Below, one piece after another: positions 1-6,213 of a DNA stretch of 7,272 bases (positions are counted from its first letter, which is position 1; every line of letters begins with the position of its first letter). The position numbers were made by a program, and so were the translations under genes. This stretch comes from Porphyromonadaceae bacterium (GTDB lineage: Bacteria; Bacteroidota; Bacteroidia; Bacteroidales; Tannerellaceae), in assembly GCA_003517945.1 (NCBI GenBank), contig DOZP01000116.1, positions 237 to 7,508 on the forward strand, in the 5' to 3' direction. A model generated the notes under the pieces. The model searched no databases, was not told the origin of the DNA, and saw nothing but the letters and a program-made list of their open reading frames with translations.

Positions 1-299
1 ATAGCGATAATCATATCCAAATTATAATTTGGAATATACCTTTTGACAGAGCGATTGCCTTCTGTTTGAACCTGTAAGTAACTCTTACAGGTTCGTTCTT
101 CCTGTAACTCAGCCTCTTGATAGATATTCCGAATGTGCTGGACTATGTTTTCGCGTGTGGTATCGAACAGCAATGCAATCTGCTGCTGCGAAAGCCAAAC
201 ATCCTGTCCGTCAAAGCGTACATTGACATTGGTTACTCCATTGTCGTCCTGATACAGGACGAACTGGCTATTTGTTGGTTGGAGTTTATCGTTAGACAT
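1..299 (-). CDS. RhuM-family protein, N-terminal part, cut by window edge
   Basis: Reading the minus strand from an ATG at 299-297 gives 99 open codons to the window edge, so the gene is partial at its 3' end. The product matches the N-terminal region of the RhuM family (virulence-associated RhuM, related to KilA-N/BRO-like DNA-binding proteins). Hallmarks are VWLSQQQIALLF followed by a helix-turn-helix-like stretch ending ENIVQHIRNIY, then TCKSYLQVQTEGNRSVKR and YNLDMIIA, the classic RhuM signature order. The family is often carried in accessory islands beside restriction-modification, Fic or toxin-antitoxin genes. Its biochemical role is not established; binding of DNA is inferred from the fold. 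This coding segment looks more GC-rich than the rest of the window, which hints at a separate origin from the CBASS operon. The ATG is the first in frame and directly precedes MSNDKLQP. Confidence 0.85.
   Translation of the reverse strand, partial: MSNDKLQPTNSQFVLYQDDNGVTNVNVRFDGQDVWLSQQQIALLFDTTRENIVQHIRNIYQEAELQEERTCKSYLQVQTEGNRSVKRYIPNYNLDMIIA
69..93. repeat. Perfect 10-bp inverted repeat inside the RhuM gene
   Basis: AACCTGTAAG (69-78) and CTTACAGGTT (84-93) are exact reverse complements separated by 5 bases. The CCTGTAA core recurs at 101-107. It lies in sequence coding for the conserved TCKSYLQVQ stretch of RhuM, so it may simply be a by-product of codon choice. A role as a protein binding site or RNA hairpin cannot be shown. 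Confidence 0.5.
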
Positions 300-418
300 A
301 ATTTTCGTTTTACTTCCTCAAAATTATTTACTATTGATATTCAATATATTATAAACTTTCTGCACAAATATGGTACAAATAAAATATAAGCATTTATAAA
401 CTATAAAACTTTATGTGA

Positions 419-426
419 CAAAGATA
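419..426 (-). promoter_or_regulatory. Candidate -7 box for the RhuM gene
   Basis: On the minus strand these bases read TATCTTTG, an exact fit to the Bacteroidota -7 consensus TAnnTTTG. It would give a leader of roughly 110 bases before the ATG at 299. I see no clear TTTG -33 element at the right distance, so the assignment is tentative. The rest of 300-493 is very AT-rich and I see no gene in it. Confidence 0.35.
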
Positions 427-507
427 TAAATCCTTTTTGATAAGTAAATATAAAAACGATTTGAAAAGTAGTTTTTATTGTATTTTGGACATTTTATGCA
501 CAAAAAA

Positions 508-524
508 AGCCGCTTGCGGCGGCT
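508..524 (-). terminator. Intrinsic terminator after the AbiTii gene
   Basis: The minus-strand RNA forms AGCCGC (524-519) with GCGGCT (513-508) around a 5-base loop, followed at once by a run of U residues (507-502). This is a textbook rho-independent terminator for leftward transcription of the AbiTii / PIN / XRE-ImmA side. It lies inside the open frame that ends at 494, which is odd for an intact gene. Confidence 0.8.
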
Positions 525-541
525 CTCTTTATCTTTTCAAT

Positions 542-566
542 GAAACAGCTTAAAAACAGCCGTTTC
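542..566 (-). repeat. Stem-loop just before the AbiTii terminator
   Basis: Arms 542-550 and 558-566 (GAAACGGCU and AGCUGUUUC in the minus-strand RNA) form a 9-pair stem with one G-U wobble and a 7-base loop. With the terminator hairpin 18 bases further on, it forms a tandem hairpin 3' end. It may protect the mRNA end or be the remnant of a second terminator. It falls within the terminal codons of the AbiTii frame. Confidence 0.6.
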
Positions 567-1125
567 TTGAGTTTCAGCGTGAAATACACGATAGTTAGAT
601 TAAGATTCTCATTTATTTCCAATAAAAACTGTAGCAATTTAGATTTTATTTGTGAAATAATATTTTGAACGGCATTTTTAGGGATTTCTCGCCATATTCT
701 TTGTATACAACAATTAGATTCAAGTCGTTTTGAGAATAATAAAATTACCCAAGTTATATTAGGGACAGCTACAAATATTGTTCCTTCGCTTTTATTTGCA
801 ACGAAATTAGTTATATTGCTTATAGAATCTCTATATTCAAATTTCGACATAAGATTTTGAATTTCTTTATCTTCAATTAAGTCTATTGGCAAATTAAAAT
901 GATTATACATTAAAACCACTAAAACCTCTATTTTGCTCTACTTGGGCATAATATAAAACAGGTAAAATACGATATTGTGGCAATATTTCATCATTCCCAT
1001 AACCATTATTTTCATCATTGAACCATTTTGTTAGTTGCTCACTTTTAAGCAAATAAACAACAACTTGTAATTTTAGAAATACTTCAGATAAAGGTTTATT
1101 CTCGTATAAATCCTTAATCAAACTT

Positions 1126-1251
1126 TCAATTAGCTGTTTCGTATCCACTCAGTTTTTCTTTTAAATTTTCTGTTTTTACAACCTGTGTATTGTTTTTCAA
1201 TTGAGCTGCAATTTCCCTCAGGTAGTATGTCGAACTAGTTATTCCAAAACT
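1126..1251 (-). pseudogene. Orphan 3' coding tail between PIN and AbiTii genes
   Basis: In the frame one base on from the PIN gene's frame, the minus strand is open for about 41 codons and ends at a TGA at 1126-1128. The translation, containing YYLREIAAQLKNN and then TENLKEKLSGYETAN, has the look of a real charged helical C-terminus. It has no start codon of its own. It runs past the AbiTii GTG start at 1148 by about 20 bases, as in translationally coupled gene pairs. I infer that a gene once preceded AbiTii in an operon and that most of it was replaced by the XRE-PIN cassette. I do not recognise the family. A chance open frame cannot be excluded. Confidence 0.35.
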
Positions 1252-1750
1252 TTAACCGTTTTTCTATTTCATCAACCAATTTCTGATTGTTTTGAAAAAT
1301 AAAGTTTGTAGCCACAAGTTGAGTTAATTTATTTGCAGCCTCCTTCTTCGTTAAAACTGAAGCTTCAACAAATTTATCGAAAATCCAAATCATACCATGA
1401 TATTCAATGCCCTTGTTCTTAGCGCAATTCCTTAGTGTTTTATCACTGCTCAATACACAAGCATCTATTTTGTTAGCGATATGTAATACTGACTTATCAG
1501 TTTCCGACAGTGATTTTGGATATTTTTCGGAATGAATTTCTATGAAATGTTGCTCTTGCAAGTTATGAACGGTAAGTCTTGCTACGGATTGATAGGCTTT
1601 AAGAATTTGTTGCTGTTCATAATATAATTCATATAAAACAGTAGATGTAGTATGGACTTCCAAGTCAAGATTAAAGAATGAGTTTGTTAATCCTAAATCA
1701 TGTAAATCAATAAAAATACAGGCATCTGTGACAGCAACTTTGACTTTCAT
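1235..1750 (-). CDS. PIN-domain ribonuclease toxin (VapC-like), partner of XRE-ImmA
   Basis: This 171-residue protein has the acidic residues of a PIN nuclease in order: D9 in VAVTDACIFIDL (with D15), E41 in TVLYELYY, D85 in SETDKSVLHIA, and D103 in VLSSDKTLRNCAK. PIN domains use these to bind Mg2+/Mn2+ and cut RNA; many act as toxins on tRNA, rRNA or mRNA. Residues after about 130 form a lysine-rich helical C-terminal extension. The gene starts 27 bases after the stop of the XRE-ImmA gene on the same strand and has no visible promoter of its own, so the two are probably co-transcribed. Pairs of an XRE plus COG2856 (ImmA-like) protein with a PIN or similar toxin are a known toxin-antitoxin arrangement. 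The target RNA cannot be told from the sequence. The TAG stop is at 1235-1237. Confidence 0.82.
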   Translation of the reverse strand: MKVKVAVTDACIFIDLHDLGLTNSFFNLDLEVHTTSTVLYELYYEQQQILKAYQSVARLTVHNLQEQHFIEIHSEKYPKSLSETDKSVLHIANKIDACVLSSDKTLRNCAKNKGIEYHGMIWIFDKFVEASVLTKKEAANKLTQLVATNFIFQNNQKLVDEIEKRLKFWNN

Positions 1751-1777
1751 TTCTTGAATGTAAAAAGGATTCGAAGT

Positions 1778-2839
1778 TTAAAACATCATTTGATGTTCTT
1801 TTTTAAATTCAGCCAATGATTGGTTGTTTAATGACGCTGCTTTGGACATGGAAATTTGTTCTTCAATCAATGCCCTGAATAAAAGTTGCTCAAACCTGTT
1901 GGATTCTTCGACACCTGCATAATCATAAGGCTCATCTACCCTCCAATTCATCTGCTTGAAAATAAAGAAAAACTGTTTAGTATAATGGTCATTAATAATA
2001 CCGCAGTTTTTTGCTCGCATTGTGATAGCTTGCATAGAAATTCCGTATTGTTTTTTGATATTGCCTAACTCCAAAGTGGAAAGTTTATTTCGATGTTCGC
2101 CCAACTCTGCCTTAATGGTTCCTTCGGGCAACAACATGGCTCCTGCAAACTGATGGCACAAGATCTCTTTTTGTTTCTCAGGAATATCGCCAAAATCCAT
2201 CAATAAGTGTGCTAATTCATGCAAAATAGTAAATCTAATTCTATCCGGTTTGTTTGCTTTTTTTAAATTATACGCAATCACAGGAATTTTACCATTGACA
2301 CAAGTTTGTAGCCCATCAAAATCTTCATCAACATCTAATTTAACTACTTTGATATTTTTATCCTCCAAGAGTTCAACAACATTGAAAATTGCACCTTTGT
2401 TACCTAACCCCCATGCTTCTCGTAACATTTCTGCCGCCTGATTTATCTGGTTATAAGTAGTAACTGTTCCAATGTCTTCTAATGGATTATGAAATTCATT
2501 GTCTAAGCCTAAAATTTCTTCCAATTCCAAGTATCGAGAGAGGTATTCCTTGGTTTTTTCCTTAATGATAGAGGCTTCTTTTTGTGGAATTTTATTGAGT
2601 TTCCGATATTCAATTTCGCCCAATTCTACTTTAGTGGCTCGAAAAAAGTAATCTGGACTTACGTTTAGTGCTTTGCTTAATAAGTTGATTTTTTCTGCAT
2701 CGGGGATTACTTCTCCCTTTTCATAACGATGCAATGCTTGACGAGACAATTGATTATCCAAAGCATCGGCCACATCTTGCAATGAAAATCCATTCATTAA
2801 CCGGGCTGACTTAAATCGTTCCGCAAATATCGCTTTCAT
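1778..2839 (-). CDS. XRE helix-turn-helix fused to ImmA/IrrE-type metallopeptidase
   Basis: The 353-residue protein has two domains. Residues 5-65 are an XRE/Cro-type helix-turn-helix (FSLQDVADALDNQLSRQALHRYE, here described in part: core LSRQALHRYEKGE at 31-43). Residues about 130-285 form an ImmA/IrrE (COG2856) peptidase with the zinc motif HELAH at 207-211 and the downstream CHQFAGAMLLP segment, where E225 or H229 could supply the third ligand. In known relatives such a protein represses its own operon and is inactivated, or cleaves a partner, after stress. With the PIN gene 27 bases downstream it is most simply the antitoxin and repressor of a toxin-antitoxin pair. It is also divergent from the CBASS operon and shares its control region, so it may regulate CBASS, as the separate CapH and CapP proteins do in other CBASS loci; that is inference. 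The ATG at 2839 lies about 20 bases from a good promoter. Confidence 0.88.
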   Translation of the reverse strand: MKAIFAERFKSARLMNGFSLQDVADALDNQLSRQALHRYEKGEVIPDAEKINLLSKALNVSPDYFFRATKVELGEIEYRKLNKIPQKEASIIKEKTKEYLSRYLELEEILGLDNEFHNPLEDIGTVTTYNQINQAAEMLREAWGLGNKGAIFNVVELLEDKNIKVVKLDVDEDFDGLQTCVNGKIPVIAYNLKKANKPDRIRFTILHELAHLLMDFGDIPEKQKEILCHQFAGAMLLPEGTIKAELGEHRNKLSTLELGNIKKQYGISMQAITMRAKNCGIINDHYTKQFFFIFKQMNWRVDEPYDYAGVEESNRFEQLLFRALIEEQISMSKAASLNNQSLAEFKKEHQMMF

Positions 2840-2864
2840 TTTTATTGCATTTTGAATTATACTG

Positions 2865-2897
2865 CAAAGATAATGCTTTTTAGTTTACAAACACCAA
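2865..2897 (-). promoter_or_regulatory. Promoter of the XRE-ImmA / PIN operon
   Basis: On the minus strand TATCTTTG at 2872-2865 matches the Bacteroidota -7 consensus exactly. A TTG at 2897-2895 lies 22 bases upstream, and a nearer TTTG at 2891-2888 overlaps a GTTTAC element that recurs by the CBASS start. Transcription would begin around 2860, leaving a leader of about 20 bases before the ATG. The overlap of the repeat with the upstream promoter element would suit autorepression. Confidence 0.6.
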
Positions 2898-2931
2898 TAA
2901 AAATAATAAAATTATACTAAGAAAATGCAGC

Positions 2932-2948
2932 CATGACACTTTATCATG
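2932..2948. promoter_or_regulatory. Candidate operator dyad CATGA-N7-TCATG
   Basis: CATGA (2932-2936) and TCATG (2944-2948) are perfect inverted arms with a 7-base spacer, centred between the two divergent promoters. The size would fit a dimeric XRE repressor. No bound protein can be shown from sequence. Confidence 0.3.
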
Positions 2949-2974
2949 CTTGTAATTTGTTTTCAATATGACAT

Positions 2975-2995
2975 TTTTGCCGACTTCTGCCAAAA
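2975..2995. promoter_or_regulatory. Candidate imperfect dyad TTTTG-N11-CAAAA
   Basis: TTTTG (2975-2979) and CAAAA (2991-2995) form 5-bp inverted arms, and one further inner pair matches (C2981 with G2989). It is noticeably more GC-rich in its centre than the surrounding AT-rich spacer. It may be an operator or simply the edge of an older sequence block. Confidence 0.25.
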
Positions 2996-3002
2996 CGCGA
3001 CA

Positions 3003-3030
3003 GTTTACATAGTATGGTTTACAAGTTTAC
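3003..3030. repeat. Cluster of three GTTTAC direct repeats upstream of CBASS
   Basis: GTTTAC occurs at 3003-3008, 3017-3022 and 3025-3030, all in the same orientation, and a fourth copy is at 2883-2888 over the upstream element of the XRE-ImmA promoter. Copies on both promoters suggest a binding motif for one regulator acting on both operons. In such AT-rich DNA some recurrence is expected by chance, so this is suggestive only. Confidence 0.4.
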
Positions 3031-3062
3031 TATTTTGTATGATATTTGTAACTATTATGTAT

Positions 3063-3084
3063 TAGATATAAATAGTTGTATCTA
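3063..3084 (+). promoter_or_regulatory. 22-base dyad / leader hairpin just before the CD-NTase gene
   Basis: TAGATATAA (3063-3071) pairs with TTGTATCTA (3076-3084) around a 4-base ATAG loop. As RNA it is a 9-pair stem with a single U-G wobble, ending 18 bases before the ATG at 3103. As DNA it is an 8-of-9 matched dyad of the right size for a repressor site. Either reading could tune expression of the CBASS operon; which depends on where transcription starts. Confidence 0.5.
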
Positions 3085-3102
3085 TAATTAAAAATTTTGT
3101 CT

Positions 3103-4077
3103 ATGGATAAAAAATTACACTTAGAAACAGTGATTAAGACACATCAAATTACTAAAGAAAAAAAACTTTTGGACAAGCATGTTCAAAAAAAGAATGAAGT
3201 TAAAGAAGCTTTAGAAACAGAATACGGAAACAATATTTACGTTCCGTTTTGTTCCGGTTCTTATGCAAAGAATACTGCTATTAATACCAAATTCGATTTC
3301 GATTTAGTTTCGCCATTTATGCGTAACGCCTTTGGGGCTAACGGTACATTGAAAGAAATGTATGAAAATGTGCATGATTTTCTTTACGAAAAATATAAAA
3401 ACGATGCCGAAGTCAGAAAACAAAAAGTGTCAATAGGATTGGTATTTTATGCGGATAATGATGGTGATGTAATCAATATTGATGTTGTGCCCGGTAGAGA
3501 ATTAAATCAGGACAAATACGATGACGATAAAAATCTGAATCTGTATGTTTATTCCAAGTTTGGAAACATTGAGGCTGGCAGTGAGAGAATCAAGACTAAT
3601 ATTCATGCCCAAATTGATAATATCAAGGATAGAGCCGACAGAGAAAAAGATTCTATAAGAAAGATAATTCGTCTTTTAAAGATTTGGAAGAAGACCAAAG
3701 GAAATTATCCAACCAAATCCTTTTTTCTTGAACTTATTACTATAAAAGCTTTTGACAATAGTGAAATCTCCGGAAACTTGTGGGACAAATTGAAAAGCGT
3801 TTTAGAATACATTAGAGATAATGTTACAAATGATGGTTTTTCGCTCAAAGACCCGGGCAATAGTTCAAATGATTTAGCAGATACGCTCACTTCATATGAA
3901 AAACAACAATTATCGGATGATATGAAAAATATGCTTGACCGAATTGAAGAAAATGAAGAAAATTTGAAAACATATTTCCCTGAAAATCCAAAATTCAAAG
4001 AAGAAGAGGATAATGAGAATAAGTATAGTAAAAATAGTGGCATGCCTATTCCTCCACCGAAACTAAACTTTGGATAA
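3103..4077 (+). CDS. CD-NTase, cyclic oligonucleotide synthase of type II CBASS
   Basis: The 324-residue protein is a cGAS/DncV-like nucleotidyltransferase. The polymerase-beta-type signature is visible: G52-S53 in CSGSYAKNTAI, the metal-binding D65 and D67 in KFDFDLVSPF, and the third aspartate D127 in VINIDVVPG. A helical OAS-like C-terminal lobe follows, with KSFFLELITIKAF (about 205-217) and the DPGNSSNDLADTL motif (250-262). On phage sensing such enzymes make cyclic di- or trinucleotides that activate an effector; the product here cannot be predicted. The end is an acidic linker (about 296-308) and a loose tail finishing PPPKLNFG. A C-terminal glycine on a flexible tail is what Cap2 needs to conjugate the CD-NTase to a target. 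I chose the ATG at 3103 over a TTG at 3097, which adds two residues. First gene of a four-gene operon. Confidence 0.92.
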   Translation: MDKKLHLETVIKTHQITKEKKLLDKHVQKKNEVKEALETEYGNNIYVPFCSGSYAKNTAINTKFDFDLVSPFMRNAFGANGTLKEMYENVHDFLYEKYKNDAEVRKQKVSIGLVFYADNDGDVINIDVVPGRELNQDKYDDDKNLNLYVYSKFGNIEAGSERIKTNIHAQIDNIKDRADREKDSIRKIIRLLKIWKKTKGNYPTKSFFLELITIKAFDNSEISGNLWDKLKSVLEYIRDNVTNDGFSLKDPGNSSNDLADTLTSYEKQQLSDDMKNMLDRIEENEENLKTYFPENPKFKEEEDNENKYSKNSGMPIPPPKLNFG

Positions 4078-4081
4078 AACA

Positions 4082-5752
4082 ATGAGCGATAGAATTACCG
4101 AAATCAATACCGTAATAGAAAGCATTCCTGATGTTAAACTTGTTAAGTCTTTTGAACAAGGCGAGTTTAGCATTGAAGGATGTATTTCTGTTTTTGCTGA
4201 AGGATTGGAGAAAGCGTTGCAATTCGATGTTGCAATCCATCCGCAATACCCATTTAAAAGCCACGATACAGAAACCATTAAATTTTCTAATAACGAATTA
4301 TTGGAATACAAACACATTATGGGCGATGGCTCAATCTGCATCCATACAGCACATAATCCTGTGTTATCGCAAAAACTGAATTATGATATTGCATCTGTAA
4401 AAGCTTGGATAAAGAAGTATTACATTAACAAAGACACCGATACGCATTATGAACATCTAATTGTTCCACAAAAAACTTTTAAAGACAGTCATTTTGCTTT
4501 TTTCTTCAACGAAGTTAATTATACTTTTAGTACGAATCAATATGGCTATGTGGATTATTCAACAATCAGTGCAGGTGGTTTTTATAAAGAGAAAATCAAT
4601 AGCAACATTCTACAAAGATTTTATGACAGCAATAATAAACAATTAGTTGATACGAAATGGAATTTTCAGTTAAAATCTTTGCCTACAAGTGTCGGGTTGT
4701 TCATTTTTCTAAAAGATGCACCTTCAAAAAATCAGCGTTGGGTTTTTGAAAATTGGAAGGATTTCGAAACATTATTGCCACAAGATTTTTTAAAATTTCT
4801 TCATTCAATAGAAAAAAACACTCATAAAGAAAAAGGAAAACATTTGCCGTTATTTGTTGGATATAATATTTCCGAGGCTGAAATTCACTGGCAAGTTATT
4901 ATGTTAGAAGTTGGTAATTTTCCCATTTATGGCGAGAAAATAAATAAGCAATGGATTTCTATGATAGATGGGGATAGAGATATTAATTGGGTAATGACAA
5001 AAAATTGTTCTTATAAATATTTTTTTGGACGAGGAAAATTAAATAACAAACTCACAGATGGAAAAATTTTAATCATCGGCATTGGGGCTATTGGAAGCAT
5101 TCTTGCCAAAACATTGGCAAGAAGTGGTTGTACGAAGATTGATTTTATAGATTACGATGTGAAAGAGCCTGAAAATGTTTGCCGGTCGGAATATTCTTTC
5201 GTTACAGGAATAACAAATAAAACCAATGACTTAATAAATGAAATGTGTTTAATTTCTCCTTTTTTTGAACCGGTGCATGGTGGTTACAATTTTTCGGAAG
5301 CATTTGATTTCCTCATAAAATCTAATTTGACTGACACAACTGTTAAAACAGAAATAGAAAAATATCTTAATGAATATGATGTAATTTTTGATTGTACTGC
5401 CGATAACGATTTACTTTATGTCTTAAGCCGACTAAATATAAACTCAACGCTCTTAAACTTTTCAATATCAAATCACTCAAAACAATTTGTATGCGCTGTT
5501 GAACAAAATAGATATGATTTCATTATAACGCAATTCAACGGAAATGTATTAAAATTTGACATTGATGATTTATATAATCCGACAGGCTGTTGGAGTCCAA
5601 CTTTTAAAGCTTCCTATAATGATATAAATACACTTGTACAGTTCGCTATAAAGCATGTCAATTTGAGATTTGAGCAAGACAGGGCTTTAAGAAATTTTGT
5701 AATTGAAACTGATGATACGGATTGTCTTAGCATTAATTTGAAAGAATTTTGA
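4082..5752 (+). CDS. cap2: E2-E1 fusion protein Cap2, ubiquitin-like transferase of CBASS
   Basis: The 556-residue protein has the two-part layout of Cap2. Residues 1-115 are an E2-like fold with HPQYPFK (53-59) and the candidate catalytic C86 in GDGSICIHT. A middle region (about 130-320) fits the linker and inactive adenylation-like part. From about 325 an E1/ThiF domain shows the nucleotide loop GIGAIG (333-338), the D357-Y358-D359 strand end, the N365 and R368 contacts in ENVCRSEY, FDCTAD (436-441), and the candidate catalytic C503 in PTGCWSPTF. Cap2 activates the C-terminus of the CD-NTase as an acyl-adenylate and passes it through cysteine thioesters to a lysine on a target, priming the synthase. 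The ATG at 4082 starts 4 bases after the CD-NTase stop; a TTG at 4070 is in frame but would overlap it. Confidence 0.92.
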   Translation: MSDRITEINTVIESIPDVKLVKSFEQGEFSIEGCISVFAEGLEKALQFDVAIHPQYPFKSHDTETIKFSNNELLEYKHIMGDGSICIHTAHNPVLSQKLNYDIASVKAWIKKYYINKDTDTHYEHLIVPQKTFKDSHFAFFFNEVNYTFSTNQYGYVDYSTISAGGFYKEKINSNILQRFYDSNNKQLVDTKWNFQLKSLPTSVGLFIFLKDAPSKNQRWVFENWKDFETLLPQDFLKFLHSIEKNTHKEKGKHLPLFVGYNISEAEIHWQVIMLEVGNFPIYGEKINKQWISMIDGDRDINWVMTKNCSYKYFFGRGKLNNKLTDGKILIIGIGAIGSILAKTLARSGCTKIDFIDYDVKEPENVCRSEYSFVTGITNKTNDLINEMCLISPFFEPVHGGYNFSEAFDFLIKSNLTDTTVKTEIEKYLNEYDVIFDCTADNDLLYVLSRLNINSTLLNFSISNHSKQFVCAVEQNRYDFIITQFNGNVLKFDIDDLYNPTGCWSPTFKASYNDINTLVQFAIKHVNLRFEQDRALRNFVIETDDTDCLSINLKEF

Positions 5753-6213
5753 ATGTAAGAATAGAAAAAATAGGATTAAGTCTCGCAATCGATGATGAAT
5801 TACTAAACAGTCTCATTGAAAAAGGAAAAAGTCATTATCCAAATGAGTTTGGCGGCTTTTTAATTGGATATTACAGCGATGACAACAGGTGTTTACATAT
5901 TACAGATACAATATTACCCAAAAACTTCAAAGCCTCAAAATGTTCATTTGAAAGGACGACAAAAGGTGTTGATAAGAAACTCAATAAGTATTATGAAGAA
6001 ACTCCTAAAAAATTCTATATAGGCGAATGGCATACACACCCTAATTGTAGTCCTGTTCCAAGTTCAACCGATATTTCAGCAATCAATGCTATAATAAACA
6101 GTCAGAATGCCTGCCTTGCCAATCCAGTGCTATTAATTATTGGATATTCTGAAACGCAAGTTAATTTTGGATTTTATGTTTGGTTTGAAAATAAATTATA
6201 TAAATATGAGTAA
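5749..6213 (+). CDS. cap3: JAB/JAMM isopeptidase Cap3 of CBASS
   Basis: The 154-residue protein is a compact JAMM metalloprotease. All zinc-site residues are present: E33 in NEFGGFLIG, H95 and H97 in GEWHTHP, S105 and D108 in PVPSSTDIS (spacing HxH-x7-S-x2-D). Cap3 cuts the bond between the CD-NTase C-terminus and its Cap2-made targets, so it restrains or resets the system. The start is a TTG at 5749-5751 sharing TTGA with the Cap2 stop; no in-frame ATG or GTG exists nearby, and an ATG at 5753 reads straight into a stop. The rare start codon plus the stop overlap points to translational coupling and perhaps lower output than Cap2. A purine-rich AAAGAA lies 5' of it. Confidence 0.9.
   Translation: MNVRIEKIGLSLAIDDELLNSLIEKGKSHYPNEFGGFLIGYYSDDNRCLHITDTILPKNFKASKCSFERTTKGVDKKLNKYYEETPKKFYIGEWHTHPNCSPVPSSTDISAINAIINSQNACLANPVLLIIGYSETQVNFGFYVWFENKLYKYE

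Larger units (their letters stand above)
494..1148 (-). pseudogene. AbiTii-type abortive infection protein gene, frameshifted
   Basis: Two overlapping minus-strand frames together give one AbiTii-like protein. The first frame (GTG at 1148, stop at 903-905, 81 residues) carries the AbiTii N-terminus: LIKDLYENKPLSEVFLKLQV, then LTKWFNDENNGYG and LPQYRILP. The second frame (open down to 494) continues with MYNHFNLPIDLIE, then SEGTIFVAVP and IQRIWREIPKNAVQNIISQI, the usual AbiTii C-terminal half. The break lies at the T4 run at 912-915; removing one T joins the frames as ...RGFSGLMYNHF. The last 30 or so codons run through two hairpins, including the terminator, so the native stop was probably lost as well. 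AbiTii is a domain named from abortive-infection proteins; its mechanism is unknown. The defect could also be a sequencing error, or rarely a programmed frameshift. Confidence 0.75.
2840..3102. promoter_or_regulatory. Shared divergent control region of XRE-ImmA/PIN and CBASS
   Basis: This 263-base gap separates two divergently transcribed operons and holds no gene on either strand. It contains the minus-strand promoter near 2865, GTTTAC repeats, and several dyads. For the CBASS operon I see only weak -7-like sequences, TATTTTG at 3031-3037 and TATTTG at 3043-3048, each one base short of the consensus. That would suit a promoter that is weak, repressed or in need of activation. The density of dyads is more than one would expect for an unregulated housekeeping promoter. 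Confidence 0.55.

Noticed and set aside
117..389. Plus-strand open frame of 90 codons at the left end
   Set aside because: It is antisense to the RhuM coding region, which has clear family motifs on the minus strand; the plus-strand product resembles nothing.
3705..4341. Several minus-strand open frames across the CD-NTase / Cap2 junction
   Set aside because: They are serine- or hydrophobic-rich shadows of the CD-NTase and Cap2 genes and lack family motifs.
4131..4646. Plus-strand frames inside Cap2
   Set aside because: They lie wholly within the E2 region of Cap2 in another frame and show no domain features.
4082..6213. A Bil-type (ISG15-like) conjugation operon
   Set aside because: Bil systems have a separate ubiquitin-like protein and separate E1 and E2 genes; here E2 and E1 are fused and the first gene is a CD-NTase, which fits type II CBASS.
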